Below, one piece after another: positions 12,480 through 42,300 of a stretch of DNA of 64,000 nt. Within the stretch, counting starts at the first letter, position 1. Each line of letters opens with the position of its first letter. The DNA lies in NCBI GenBank assembly GCA_037349105.1, contig JAYJMM010000007.1, positions 310,001 to 374,000 on the forward strand, in the 5' to 3' direction. Both the position numbers and the translations under genes were made by a program. The DNA comes from Limnomonas spitsbergensis. Its lineage: Eukaryota > Chlorophyta > Chlorophyceae > Chlamydomonadales. The notes beneath the pieces were generated by a model that saw nothing but the letters and a program-made list of their open reading frames with translations, was not told the origin of the DNA and did no database searches.

Positions 12480-12797
12480 GAATGAGGACATGAAATTGTT
12501 TTTCCAGAGGTTGCGGGGTAAAAAGGTCAAGGCCAGGGGTAACGTTGGCTGTCACTTTGATGGGCGTAGGTGAAAGGTAGTGTAATATTACCCTGTCAAT
12601 CAGCGCACAGGTCTCATTCTTTCTCGATCGATGTTCCGCGGCTCTGACGAACCGTATTTGTCGAACTAAGACAAGGGACCTTCTTCGCAATTTCCGGTGT
12701 TGGGGACGATCTTCGAAAAACACGAATCACTCTTGGCCTCTACCCAGGCGACAGTCTGGAAAATCTGTGGTGCATCGAACGATTCGAGGCGCCCGGA

Positions 12798-31430
<18,633 letters not shown>

Positions 31431-33234
31431 TGAGACAGCATCTGGTTGTATGGTAGTGCTCTTTGGTGCCCTAGGGACTGAAGAAAATATCTGAGACATT
31501 TGAAACCTTCAGAGCACAACACGCACCGATGGAGCACAGGTGTTTGTGTTGCTTGTTTACATTTGATTATGTATGCTTGGGTGCAAAAGAGAAGCTCATG
31601 ATCGACACCTGCAGTGGCTGCTGCCAGGTATCTGTCAGCAGATGGCCAGCTCTTCAAGGGCGCTGTTTTTACACATGACCCAGTGTACCTGGCGGAGTCA
31701 TCACCCTGGTTATCAGAGGCTCAAAGTTGTGGCTGGTCTACAGTGCTTGTTTTAAAGCGCTTCATATAGCAATATAGCTATATCCCCGCCCCTGGCCGAG
31801 GGGGCTTGTTGCTTGGGCTAACAACTGGAGGCCGGTCAAGATATGGGCGCTGTCATCCCGGTGATCCCATCACACCGGCGAAGGAATGATGTCCCTTTTG
31901 GATGTAACGGGCTTGGCAAAACGATGTTCATGTGAGATTGGCTGGCTTATGCCTCTTGGCGGCGTTGAAGAGAGCTTGCCAAGAATGGTTTTGAAAAGAG
32001 TTGTGCAGGAATTCATTCAAGATAATTTGTTTTCGCCCAGGCAGCTGTCCATCAGCAGATCAGCTGACTGAGGCATCATGATGTTGTTGGTAACAATGGG
32101 ACAATGGCATGTCAATGACGTTTTACCTCTGAGCCCTGCATGTGTTGGAGATGTTGCATTTCAGGCTTGTCCTTCAGCATCCGACTGACTAATGTCAGCA
32201 TGAGGATGGACTGGCGTCAAATTTGATTGCCGACTGATACCTGAGGGCAGGCTGCATGTAATGCTGCAAGCGTGCCTCTTGTAGACCATGATAATCAACA
32301 ACTGCAATACAGGTCCCTCGAATGAGACAGTTTACTTTGATAATCGGTGCCACCCTACGGTACTAAATGGCCAAACTTATTCAGTATCATTACATGGCAT
32401 GAGTGCATGACCGCATGTGTTGCCACGCTTGCTTTGCATTCTTTGCTTCTCTCGGCTGCCAGGCAAAAGGAAACTAGAGAAGACTACAGAAGCGAAAGGA
32501 ACATTGGGATAGTGGGCTGCTAGGGATTTCAATAGTGTAGCATTGTAGCAACCTAGAGGTCAAGCATTTCATGCCAGTCCCACCAGGGGTTCAGATACAC
32601 TGCCACATTAACGGGTGACTACATACGCTGGCTTGCATCACTCATGATATTTCCCCTATGTTCCACTGTCGCATGGAGGCCATCATATGTATCATATCCA
32701 GAAGGACTTCCGTATGCAGAGCAGAAATAGAGTGTGCAACAGATGCAAACAGGCATCAGAGAACGCACGCCACTTTTCAAGGAGGCAGAGAAGGGACGAG
32801 ACATGCCAAAGATCTGCAAACATCAAGACGACTAAAATGTACTTTTGGGGGCGACTGTGCCAGCAGAAAGTTGCTCCTGGCATCATATCATAACTCAGGA
32901 TGATGCATACCGGGACCCGCCATGCCCTGCTCTACGCTCAGCCGCGTGGTGGAGGATGAGCAAGCTCAACTACCATGCACAGTCAGACCATGAGTCCATG
33001 AAGTCACACCAGAACCATGGTGCAGCCGTGCCACCCTCATACGTTAGAGGACAGGAACATGGGAGTCCAACAACCCAATTGAAGGTGCAGCCATGCCCAC
33101 ATCCTATGTGATGGGGCAGGAACTTCAAAAGAATTGGCATCCTAGACAGGGGGGTGAAAGGATTGATTGGCAGATTCGATCCCTCGATCATGTGGTATCG
33201 AACAATTCATAATTGCACCTCCCACCCAGCAGTG

Positions 33235-33569
33235 CCCCAGCGTGCACGGTTAGAGAGCGGGCATGGGCAGGTCCTCCGATCGGTGCTAGAGAATTTTTTG
33301 AGTTGTACCGGGGCAGGCTTGGGTGGGATGCCTTGGCCTTTGTGGACGACGTGGTAGATATCGTTGAAGCGTAGAATTTTTCAGAGGTTGGAACTTCTTT
33401 TGGTTTTCCATCCTTTTGTTTTGTCCCATCACTTATTTTACCATTTCTCCCCCCTTTATTTTGTCCTGCCCCCTTCTGTGTTTCTTTCCATCTTTCCTCC
33501 CAACTCTTTAGTTAGGCGCCGACGCGGCCGAGCCTTATTTGAGCAGGGCCCAGAGGTGTAACGTCAATG
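33235..33569 (+). mobile_element. 5'-truncated LINE (non-LTR retrotransposon) 3' end, copy A
   Basis: Flanked by ACCCAGCAGTG at 33224-33234 and 33570-33580 (target-site duplication). It encodes the last residues of the element's ORF (RGRLGW-type, then VVDIVEA and stop near 33373), followed by a pyrimidine-rich 3' UTR and the conserved tail GAGCAGGGCCCAGAGGTGTA. Homologous copies are B (55913), C (59191) and, diverged and reversed, D (58295). Confidence 0.85.
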
Positions 33570-34020
33570 ACCCAGCAGTGGATACCGGTATTTTAAATCC
33601 AAGCGTGACAGGTAACATAGAGCTGATAACCCACTGCTGCACTGCATCAGATGAGTATTTCACTGCAGCACTCGTCCACCTTACATTTAGAGCGTTGCAA
33701 TCCTGCTGGCCTGCTGGGCCCTGCTGAACGCTTGGCCGCGTCCACCGTATGTCTGCAGTCGTGTGCTCCGTAGCACGCTTCCTCTGCTGCTCCGAGTCGC
33801 AGCCAAGCTGGGGCCCCTCCGCCCCTCCCGCCCCGGTCACCACATCCGGCCACCTCTGGCGCTCTGACAGCAGAAGCAACAGCGTTCAGTCGATAAGGTT
33901 CCGGGTTAACTGTGTTCAGTTTTTCTACGTGAAGTTGACGAGGTTTCATCCAAGGAGTCCTCTGGGGGTTCGGCTGCTTGCGGCTGCCTTCCTCGCCTAG
34001 ACATGCTGGCGGCAGGGCAT

Positions 34021-34055
34021 TCAGCAGGGCCCAGCAGGTATGCACCGTTATAAAT
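34021..34055 (+). mobile_element. 35-bp retroelement-tail micro-insertion
   Basis: The insert starts TCAGCAGGGCCCAGCAGG and ends CCGTTATAAAT. Flanks match at 16 of 18 positions: ATGCTGGCGGCAGGGCAT (34003-34020) and ATGCCGGCGGCAGCGCAT (34056-34073). The insert matches the second tail family seen at 39110-39165 and 53505-53565. Confidence 0.65.
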
Positions 34056-35424
34056 ATGCCGGCGGCAGCGCATGTACCTGCTGCTTGCCGTGTGGCCGGC
34101 TGGGTATCATTCTGAATTGTCCATCCCTTAGGACCAGCGGAAGCATTGCACTTCTGCCTTTGCTTTTGCTTATGCAGTTGCTTCGGCCGGTCATGTTGCA
34201 GTTGCAGCTTATTGCTCCTCCACCCCCTGCTGCTCATGCTGCTGCACCTACGCTACCCTCAGCATCTGCACCAGGGATGCTGCCTGCACACGATTGACGA
34301 CACTGGCATACTGCTGCATTAAGGATTATCGCTGACCTGGCAAATGAAGGCTCTTGGGGCTTACGTCACCATCCGCTCATCAAAAATACATGCGTTAGTT
34401 TCTCTTGCAAAATTAAGCTTGACACCGGGTACCAAGTAATGGTATGTTCAACCGAGTGTTCATCGAATCATTGTATATCACACTAAAAAAACAGATGTGC
34501 GATGTTGCAGTTGTGTGCATACTCTGTGCATTTGGATTTTGGATAGGCATTTTCAAGTACGGTACATATCATTGGTGAAGAGAAGAAATCAGGAGCTAGG
34601 GCATGCATGTGATTAGGGTTTGCGACTGGGCAAACGGCATTGTGCAATTGTGTCATCTGGATACCGTAAGGTAGGGCTTAGATATAATGGCAGCAGGATC
34701 TGGTGGGAACCATACAAGATCTGGTGGGCGCAGGATCCTGTTGCCGCTGCAGGATCTGGTGGCTACATGCTCTCATAGCTACAGGTTCTCTTGAGACTGA
34801 CTCTCTGACCTACGCAACCCTCCCTGTCCACTATTCCGTCACATTGCAAGAATGCAGATTGGCTTGTGACGTTGGTACCGTTCTTCGGAATGCGGTCTTG
34901 GACCACCGGTCTTGGACCCTAGAACCGTCAGTTGGTAGGCCTCCCTACCTACAACCACCCACACGCCTTATTCAGCCTCATAAACAAATGGTATCCATTC
35001 CTTTGAGTGTTTTCATTCTTATCTTGGTCTTTACAAATCGCTCATTTAACCCGCCTTTAAATGATCCATAACCTTGAATGGAAATTCGGTTATTTTTTCC
35101 ATGCGCCTCAATCTGCATGGCTGCAGGCAAGTAAAGCGTGTGGGTGGTTGCAGGTAGGGGCCTCATGTGTTGAAACCGAGTACCGTCGCCATGTTAGGAG
35201 CTGACATTGGCCCCAGCTCCTGGCCTTAGCAATCTCAGGCCCTGAGGGTGCAATCAGCTCTCACGGAAGTATGATGACACGATGCTCCAGAACCACCATT
35301 CCAAAGAACAGTTCATTTTCTCGTGTAACGTTCAATCTGAGTTAGCGTACGGATGTCGGGGCTTGGCTATGCCTCGTAAACAACTGCGTTACAGACGTTA
35401 ACCAAAGTTTCAGCCGAGTCACCA

Positions 35425-38400
35425 ATGCTTCAACTCCATACGTCCCACGGGAGATTATCGTCCTGTCCCCTCAAAACCTCGAAATACTCGCTGCTAGATG
35501 CTCATAAACATAATGTAAGGAACAATAAAGCATTCGGACCCTCCCACGCTGGCGATAGACATCGTCACTATGCATTGGCAGTAGCTGCAGCTTCGGAATC
35601 GGACTCGGACACGAAAGTAATTCCTGGCACTGTCAAGGACTATGGCAGCTGTAGCAAGCAAGGTCTCAGAGAGACTATGGAGGATGACATGCACATTCAC
35701 CATGATGAAAAACTGGATCTCTTGTACTGTGGTATCTTTGATGGGTGAGTGACGGTAAGGGTATTAAGGTGATGCTCCATTGATTGCTAAATCAGGGTGA
35801 GGTTAAAAGGCTCATGCCGTGGGCAAATATCAGAGGTGAGCATTGACCACGTTGATGGCTCGATTCTGCAACTCTGGGTACCTATGCCAGTGTTATTTGA
35901 GCAAACTTAAGCTACATCCTGGCCTGCAGACGGGGGGACCTGGGGCAAAAAGCCTGCTGCATGGGCCACCAGCTGCAAGTGGGTCAAGATTAAGTTCCGG
36001 TTGGATGAGTAGTGGCCACCTGGCGGCCCCCAGAACTGTTCTGGTGCGGATTAAGAGCGACATTGGACTCCATGTGTGCCGTGACTGCCATCGCATGCCT
36101 CCCGGTAAAGTTGCAGGCAGACTGACAGACCAGGAAGCATGGGAGTGTGCCTGATAGAACCAGCGGGGGCACAGCCTAACCACTCCCCAACTACTGGCCC
36201 GTCCCATCTGTCTCGGTCCACAGTCGTGGCAGCGCTCAGGGCTGCGTGGTTGGTCACGGCGTTGCTTATATCCTGGGGCCGACCCTCTCAGGGTAGTGCC
36301 GCCAAATCAAACCCCGGCCATGAGGCCATCCCATGTGTTTCATTTCGCAGGCATGGCGGTGCTGAGGCCTCCACCTGGCTGGCCAAGGAGTTGCTAAATA
36401 TCCTGGGACCCATCCTCTCTGGGCAGCGGAGCCCTGACCTCAAGCAAGCGCTGCACGCCTGCTTCGAGGAGGGCGACAAGAAGCTAATGGCACACCTGGC
36501 CAAGCTCGGCGGCGAGGTGCTCTCCAACGCGGGATCCACTGCCACCGTCGTGTTGGTGCAGAAGGGCTGCGTAGCCGTAGCGAACGTAGGCGACAGCCAG
36601 GCATTCCTGATGAGAAAGAGCCAGGCGGTGGGCCTGTCCACACCGCACCGCGTGTACGGCTCAGGTATGTGGTGGTCTCATTAGGCATCAGGCATGTGAT
36701 GGGGGAGTGCATCAGGCATCAGGCTTTGGGCTTGGGATGGGAGAGTGCAGCGTATTGTCCACACCGCATTTTTGTGCCGTGTGTGCTATGGTTCACGTGT
36801 ATGATGGAGGAATGCAGCTCTGGATTACCGGGGAAGGAGTAACTGCAAGTGATGCTGGTTACACTCACTGCTACAAGTGATGCTGGTTACACTCACTGCT
36901 TTAGAGGTTGTGCTAAATCCTAAGCAAGAGGCCCTAATCTATGCATCAGTCAAGGATCGCCGTCAATATCTGACAGGGTTTATTCTTGTGCAACCCATAC
37001 CACCATCAAGGGGATGCCGGTCGGCCACCAATAGGCTGATGGGGACGAAAACTAGGAAATTGCTGTAGGCCGGTAGCCTGTGCAAGAGTGCTTGATGCTC
37101 CAAGTGGTGTGGCCGTGGATGCGTGACAGCTTCTGGCGTAGCGCATACACCCTGAAGTTTGAACCCTGAACCTTGAACCCTGAACCCTTCTATGCTGCTT
37201 GTTGCCAGGGCCCGAGGTCAAGTCCGAGACCTCCCGCGTGAAGGCCACAGGTGCATGGATCCATGACGGGCGCGTGTGCAACATCCTCGCGGTCTCGCGC
37301 GCATTCGGAGACTGGGAGTTCAAGGGTCCGGGCCTGGTGCGGCTGTTGCAGGGTGGAGTGGAACGAGAGTGAGTTTTTGTTGGAGGACTGGGGGAGACAG
37401 GCTGACACTCGAGCCGGATGGGCATGCTTCCGGTGACCGCCTTTCGAGCGTCTTGGGTGGGGGCCACTAGGGTTTCATTGACAGGGTAGGGATGGAATTT
37501 TGTGTGGCTGCCCATTCAGTGCGCTCATCTTCCTTTCCTTGCCCCCCTCCCCCTTCTTCTGCCAACTGATGTGCACATCTTCCTTTCCCTGCTCCCCCCT
37601 TGCCGCTCCCCCTTGTTCCAGGTACTGGCCTCAGGAGTTTGCCGATGCCCAGGTAAAGCCTCTGCAAGCATTGTTTCCTGATATGGCCTGACTCCAGATT
37701 TGAAGCCACACGCTCAGCCGTAATGATGCTGGGATGATGCCTGGAGGAAGGCGCTCCTTTTGTTGCTTTGCTGGAGGCTGCCTCTGAGGTGGAAATTTGC
37801 CCGCTTCGTCTGCATTTTTCACGCAGGAACTTACGCTTAAATGCGTTTCCTCCTCTTACAGAAATTCAGTTCAGATCCTGTGATCGTCACCCCAGACGTA
37901 TCTGAATCCGACATTGGACCCGATGATGAGCTCATGGTGGTGGCCACTGATGGCCTGTGGGACGTGCTGCCACCTTTGGAGGCCCTGCGCCTGGCAAAAA
38001 GTAAATTCAAGGCTGGGAAGAGCGCCTCAGAGGTGAGGGCTGGGGCAGGGCAGACAGGGGGGGGGCAGGGGCAGGGGCGGAGGTAGGGTGCCGCGGCTTC
38101 TTCATGCTCTCAGAACTCTGGGTTCAGCCCAGTGTTTATCCCCTGGTTTACCTTTGCGTGTGCAAGGCGGTGGCCGCCCGGTGTATGGCCGCAGGGCGGG
38201 CAGCACACGGCCGATAGGGATCAAAGCTTGATCCGATCTTTGGCCAGGGGCCTGAGTAGCAGGGCTTGCTGCACCTGGCCCCCTCGGCTGTAGGCCGTGT
38301 TGTCTCTGCATTGTAGCGGAAGCGCGATGAAGGAAGCAGTGATGCTGCCATGGAGGCTGGAGGTCTGAGGACATGAAGCTTAGCGTGGAGTATTGCGCCT

Positions 38401-38747
38401 AAGACCACCTTCAGCAGGCTGCTGGGCAGCCACCCTGGGCCGATGGGGACAAAACCTGTACCTTAGCCTACAGCCAGTGGTCCAAGCAGCAGGGCTTGTT
38501 TCACCAGACATCCCCGGTCGTAGGCCGTGATGTAGCTGAATTCTAGCTGAATTGCATGCTTGTGGTTTATGGTTGCTGAGTTCAGGTAGCCGAGTTCCTG
38601 GTGGGGACGGCGTTGAAGCGCTACACCACGGACAATGTCGCATGCGTTGTACTGGATTTCACTGGGAGTGAGCAGTGGAGCCCCGCGTCAGTTGGAGGGC
38701 CAGGGGGGGGAGCCTCCTGGCTAGGCGGCCTTTTCGGAAAGCAATGA
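35425..38747 (+). CDS. PPH1: PP2C-type protein phosphatase, PPH1/TAP38-like, probably chloroplast
   Basis: Exons 35425-35744, 36351-36664, 37209-37368, 37622-37652, 37862-38032 and 38586-38747; phases agree; 385 residues. All PP2C motifs are present: TMEDDM, FDGHGG (metal Asp, split by intron 1), STATVVL, NVGDSQAFL, AVSRAFGD, VVATDGLWD and TTDNVACVVLDF. The first 55 or so residues are basic, Ser/His-rich and end in ALAVAAA, consistent with a transit peptide. In Arabidopsis, TAP38/PPH1 dephosphorylates LHCII and reverses state transitions. Assignment rests on the order HRxYGS, VKxxGxWIxxGRxC, AVSRAFGD, then a GV-x-W/F insertion before the V-TPD motif, which is shared with TAP38. The plant protein's C-terminal membrane anchor is not obvious; the tail here is Gly-rich (GGGASWLGGLFGKQ). 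Ortholog status needs a phylogeny. Confidence 0.82.
36846..36901 (+). repeat. 28-bp direct tandem duplication in PPH1 intron 2
   Basis: Two adjacent near-identical units, CAAGTGATGCTGGTTACAC followed by TCACTGCTA/T, starting at 36846 and 36874. Confidence 0.85.
38200..38335 (+). repeat. SINE-like dispersed repeat, copy i
   Basis: Shares AGCAGGGCTTGCTGCACC, GGCTGTAGGCCGTG and a GCATTGTAGC end with copies at 38430-38560 and 40885-40990. It lies in PPH1 intron 5. No internal promoter was identified, so calling it a SINE is inference. Confidence 0.6.
38430..38560 (+). repeat. SINE-like dispersed repeat, copy ii
   Basis: Contains GCCAGTGGTCCAAGCAGCAG, GTCGTAGGCCGTGATGTAGC and TGAATTCTAGCTGAA. 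It is in the same intron as copy i and the same orientation. It closely resembles 40885-40990. Confidence 0.65.
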
Positions 38748-39354
38748 GATCGGTGTCGATTTGAGATTTTGAATGGTGTTTGATATGAGGAAATCTGCGA
38801 GTCGGCCTTGTCCAAAATAATCCTTTTGGCTGAGGTGGACATGGAGCTATTAAGCAGCAGGCCTATTATGTTGTAGACCGGCAGAGTTTGGGAGTGGAGT
38901 GATTTGAACGACACGGCTTCTTAGTGTTCAGCATTGATGATCCCTCATGAATCAGGAATCAAGATAAAGTTTTTATTAGGGTACAGGCAAGTTCAGGTAC
39001 ATCGCCGGGTTCCATGTTCCTGCCCCCCTCACATACGAGGCTGGCATGGTTGCACCATGGTCCCAGGCTGTGCATGGTAGCTGGAATTGAGCTTAGTCCC
39101 CCACCAGCCCCACGTGGCCTGGCGTTCAGCAGGGCCCAGCGGGTATGCACTGTTCTAAACACGCAAAGCTATCCCAGTACTGAAGTGGCCAAAGAGAGAA
39201 GAATATCGTAACCGGACAACATCACAACACATGCGTGGGCGCGTCCATAATGCTCATGGACTTCCTGCCACCAACTTCTCATCGAACGGCTTCAGTAATC
39301 TTACTTCACACAGTGCCACATTATTCGAAGCCAGTATGACCTTAGGCGTCAACA
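38748..39354. other. Convergent intergenic region between PPH1-like and hydrolase genes
   Basis: No gene is seen. The two flanking genes converge here, so both 3' UTRs should lie in this stretch, together with the repeat ending at 39165. Confidence 0.6.
39015..39165 (+). repeat. Retroelement-derived repeat, second tail family
   Basis: Ends in CCAGCCCCACGTGGCC, then TCAGCAGGGCCCAGCGGGTA, then TGCACTGTTCTAAA. The same ending occurs at 53505-53565, a shorter one at 34021-34055, and a 19-bp one at 53343-53361. The CAGGGCCCAG core is shared with the LINE tail, suggesting related elements. Confidence 0.6.
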
Positions 39355-42300
39355 TCAGTTCTTCCCTTGAGGCACGGGCAGGAAAGCAGCCCCCAGCTCA
39401 TCGCACAATTGGTCAACATAAGACGAGGTGCGGACAGCCACTGGCCCTGGAGCATGCGCAGTAGACAGATCCATACAAGCAACCTGGCCAGACGCAACCG
39501 GTGCACTGCTCCCCGCCGGCAAGGCTTCTGATCCTGGCTGTTCTGTTTCTAGCTCCTGGCGGCTGCAAAGCGACAGGCGGATAGCCTCCTCCAGCATGGC
39601 CTCCTCCTCGTTGGCGCTGCTAGGTCGCAGGTAAGAGCTCCCGGAGTGCGCGCCCTGTTGGGGCCTTTGCGGCACAAAGGGATCCCCGCCAGGCCCTTCC
39701 GCGCCACCAGCAGCAGGCTCCAAAGTGGGCGAGGGTGACCGCATACCTCTGAGCAATTTCCTGCCTTCAATATGCGCTGCTGACGACGTAGCCTGCAACA
39801 TGGCAGATTTGCTGACCTCAGGCACTGCAGTCAGTCGCTGCTGGATCCCAGACGGTGACTGCTCATTCTCAGACTCCTCATCCCTGATTCCCTCGTTGCC
39901 CGCCTCCTGCCGCATGGCTGACTCGAGGAGCGACATCTGGATGGCCATCAACAGCTCAGGGTCCTCAGCATGGTCGTTGAGGGGTGCTGATCCCGTACCT
40001 ACTTCTTGACTGCATGAACATGATGAGGGGGGACAGGGGACTTGTCAGCAAATGGTGCAACCGAGCAAATAAGGAGGCCCCAATAAAAAATTGAATGCAA
40101 AACCTGAAGGCTAGTAAATTTGTGTACAATTGTTTCTGTCTTGATTTATGAAGGCTTTGTTGAGCCCTGCTTTAAAGAGTCAATGAAGGGGCCCCTAGGT
40201 GACAGACCCCTTAGTCAATGCTGATTGCATGCACAATTTATTTTCGAATCTGATGAAGCTGCAAAATGATAAAACAGTTGAGAACGTACCGGTAAGTTCA
40301 CTGCCACCCTTAAATGATATAACTTCGTAACGTAGCAGTCAAGAGGAACCATGTTCACTGCCACACTCACTTGGATCCCATTATCGACAGGCCTGCCCGA
40401 GCCTGCTCGCCCCAGTGGTTCAGAGACTGGCGAGCAAAGTCGCTGTGCCGGCTGACACTGGCTTGTGAGGCCAACGTCTCCACAGCCTCAGCAGGAGCCG
40501 CATCGCCTGGCGCCCGCTTCAACTCCCCATTACGACGGCTGCCTCGGTCCACTACATTTTCCAGCTGCACAGTGCCCAGGTATTGGGTAAAGTCTCAAGG
40601 GCAGCAAAAGCAGGGTACGCAGAAGCCTGCCTGGGGCCAAAAACAGGGTCCGGGTGGACATGTATGATCATTTTGCAAGTGCTTTTCCATAGACCTTTGA
40701 CCATTCACACACCTGAAGGGTGTTGTGAAAAAAGACGGAAACAGAGGAATAGAAGAACTTGGGGCGCCGGCTGTTATGGTCCCCGTCAAACCTGCAAGGC
40801 CACAAACCAGTGTTGACGTTAGTGCGCACCATACCACATTTGGGGCGCATGCCGCCGCCAGGCGCGGCAGCACTGAGCCCCTGGGCACAAAATGATAAAC
40901 CATCAATGGCCAGTGGCCCAAGCAGCAGGGTTTGCTGCACCAGGGCACCACGAGGCCGTCGGCTGTGATGTAGCTGGATTGTAGCTGAAGCACACTAAAA
41001 TAAACAGTGTCACAAAACCTGGCATAACTCCCATGACAATCAGTCCGAGGACACCCAGTGATTCATTCACAGGCAGCAATATGAAAAGGAAAATCGATCT
41101 ATCCAGCATCTTCTCACACATAGAAACATGATGCTGAATTAAGCGAACCATGTAACGGACATGCATTTTAGCTTTGGAGCAAGCCAGCACATAAAGGCAA
41201 ACGCCTCCTTCCAGCAAATACACTGGGAACATGCATCTCCCCCCTACAGGCTTTGGCTCACTTGATCAGGTTCTTATCGCCGGCGTAAGCCTCCAAAAGC
41301 TTCTCCGAGTGTGAGATGCGGATGAACGTGTCCCCAGTGGCATGTGCGAACAGCGCAGGAATAAAGCTCTGCGACACCACGTCGATTGGAGAGCACTGTG
41401 GAGTAGGTCCACCCAGGGCAGCAGGGTCAGCGAAAAGGAATAGTATGCATTTGGCCGCAAATCTTAGTTGCATTTGGCCGCAAATCTTAGCTTGCATTTG
41501 GCTGCAAATCTTAGCTTGCATTTGGCCGCAAATCATACCTTGCATTTAGCCGCAAATCTTACCTTGAATTTGGCCACAAATCTGTTAGCTAAAATTTGGC
41601 TGCAAATCTAAATTTGCCTTTGGCCGCAAATCATAGCTTGCACTTGCTCAAGAGGCTTACCTTGCTGCTTCAACATGCCATAATGCAGCAAGAACATGTA
41701 CTCATGCAAAAGTTTAGCACTCGAGCAACATCTGCCCTTCTCACCTTCTCAATCTCGAAACCAGCCTTCTTCCGCACTGATCGCTTCATCGCCCCCAGCG
41801 CCATCTGGTGAAGGGCAGTACACAAATTCCGCTTTGTGGGCAACAAAGTGAGAAGGTTTGCGCTCATCGGCACCATCAGCACCATGCAGCTTGCGCACCT
41901 TCAGTAACGCCCGGGGCACAGGCAGCTTCTGCTGCTCCACAACTTCCAGCATCAGGCTTGTCAGCTTGCTGAATGGGCTGTCCACCACCTTGGGAAGATA
42001 GGAAACGGACATTGATGTAAGCTGCCACTTCGAATGACCCAGGGCCCCTCAACAGGTGTGAACGAAGGGCACTGCCTTGCAGGATCTCCTGAGGGCTGGG
42101 ACCTTCAGTTGTCAGGCTCTGCCGGCGTAATACTCAGTTGTGGAGTCAGGCATAACTATGAATCCCTGCTTTCGTAGTTTTTATCTTACTGAAGATTTGT
42201 AACGTCTGCCTATACTTCAACAACAAATCAGTCCCAGTCCCCAAGCACGCCCTGATCAGTTCTCCCTAACTGGTCCCCAGCAATACGTGTGTGCACAGCA

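Larger units (their letters stand above)
31431..35424. other. Intergenic region between the CotH-LTD and PPH1-like genes
   Basis: No gene is supported in these 4 kb apart from retroelement remnants listed separately. Short ORFs lack recognisable domains. A reverse ORF of 196 codons at 33647-34237 is low-complexity and crosses a retroelement tail. Stretches near 32990-33125 resemble (in complement) 39015-39060, sharing a GTTCCTG...GGCTGCACCATGG pattern, so another dispersed repeat is likely. 34690-34775 has four AGGATCTGGTGG repeats. Confidence 0.5.

Noticed and set aside
33647..34237. 196-codon minus-strand ORF
   Set aside because: It is low-complexity, spans a retroelement tail with its duplicated target site, and has no known domain.
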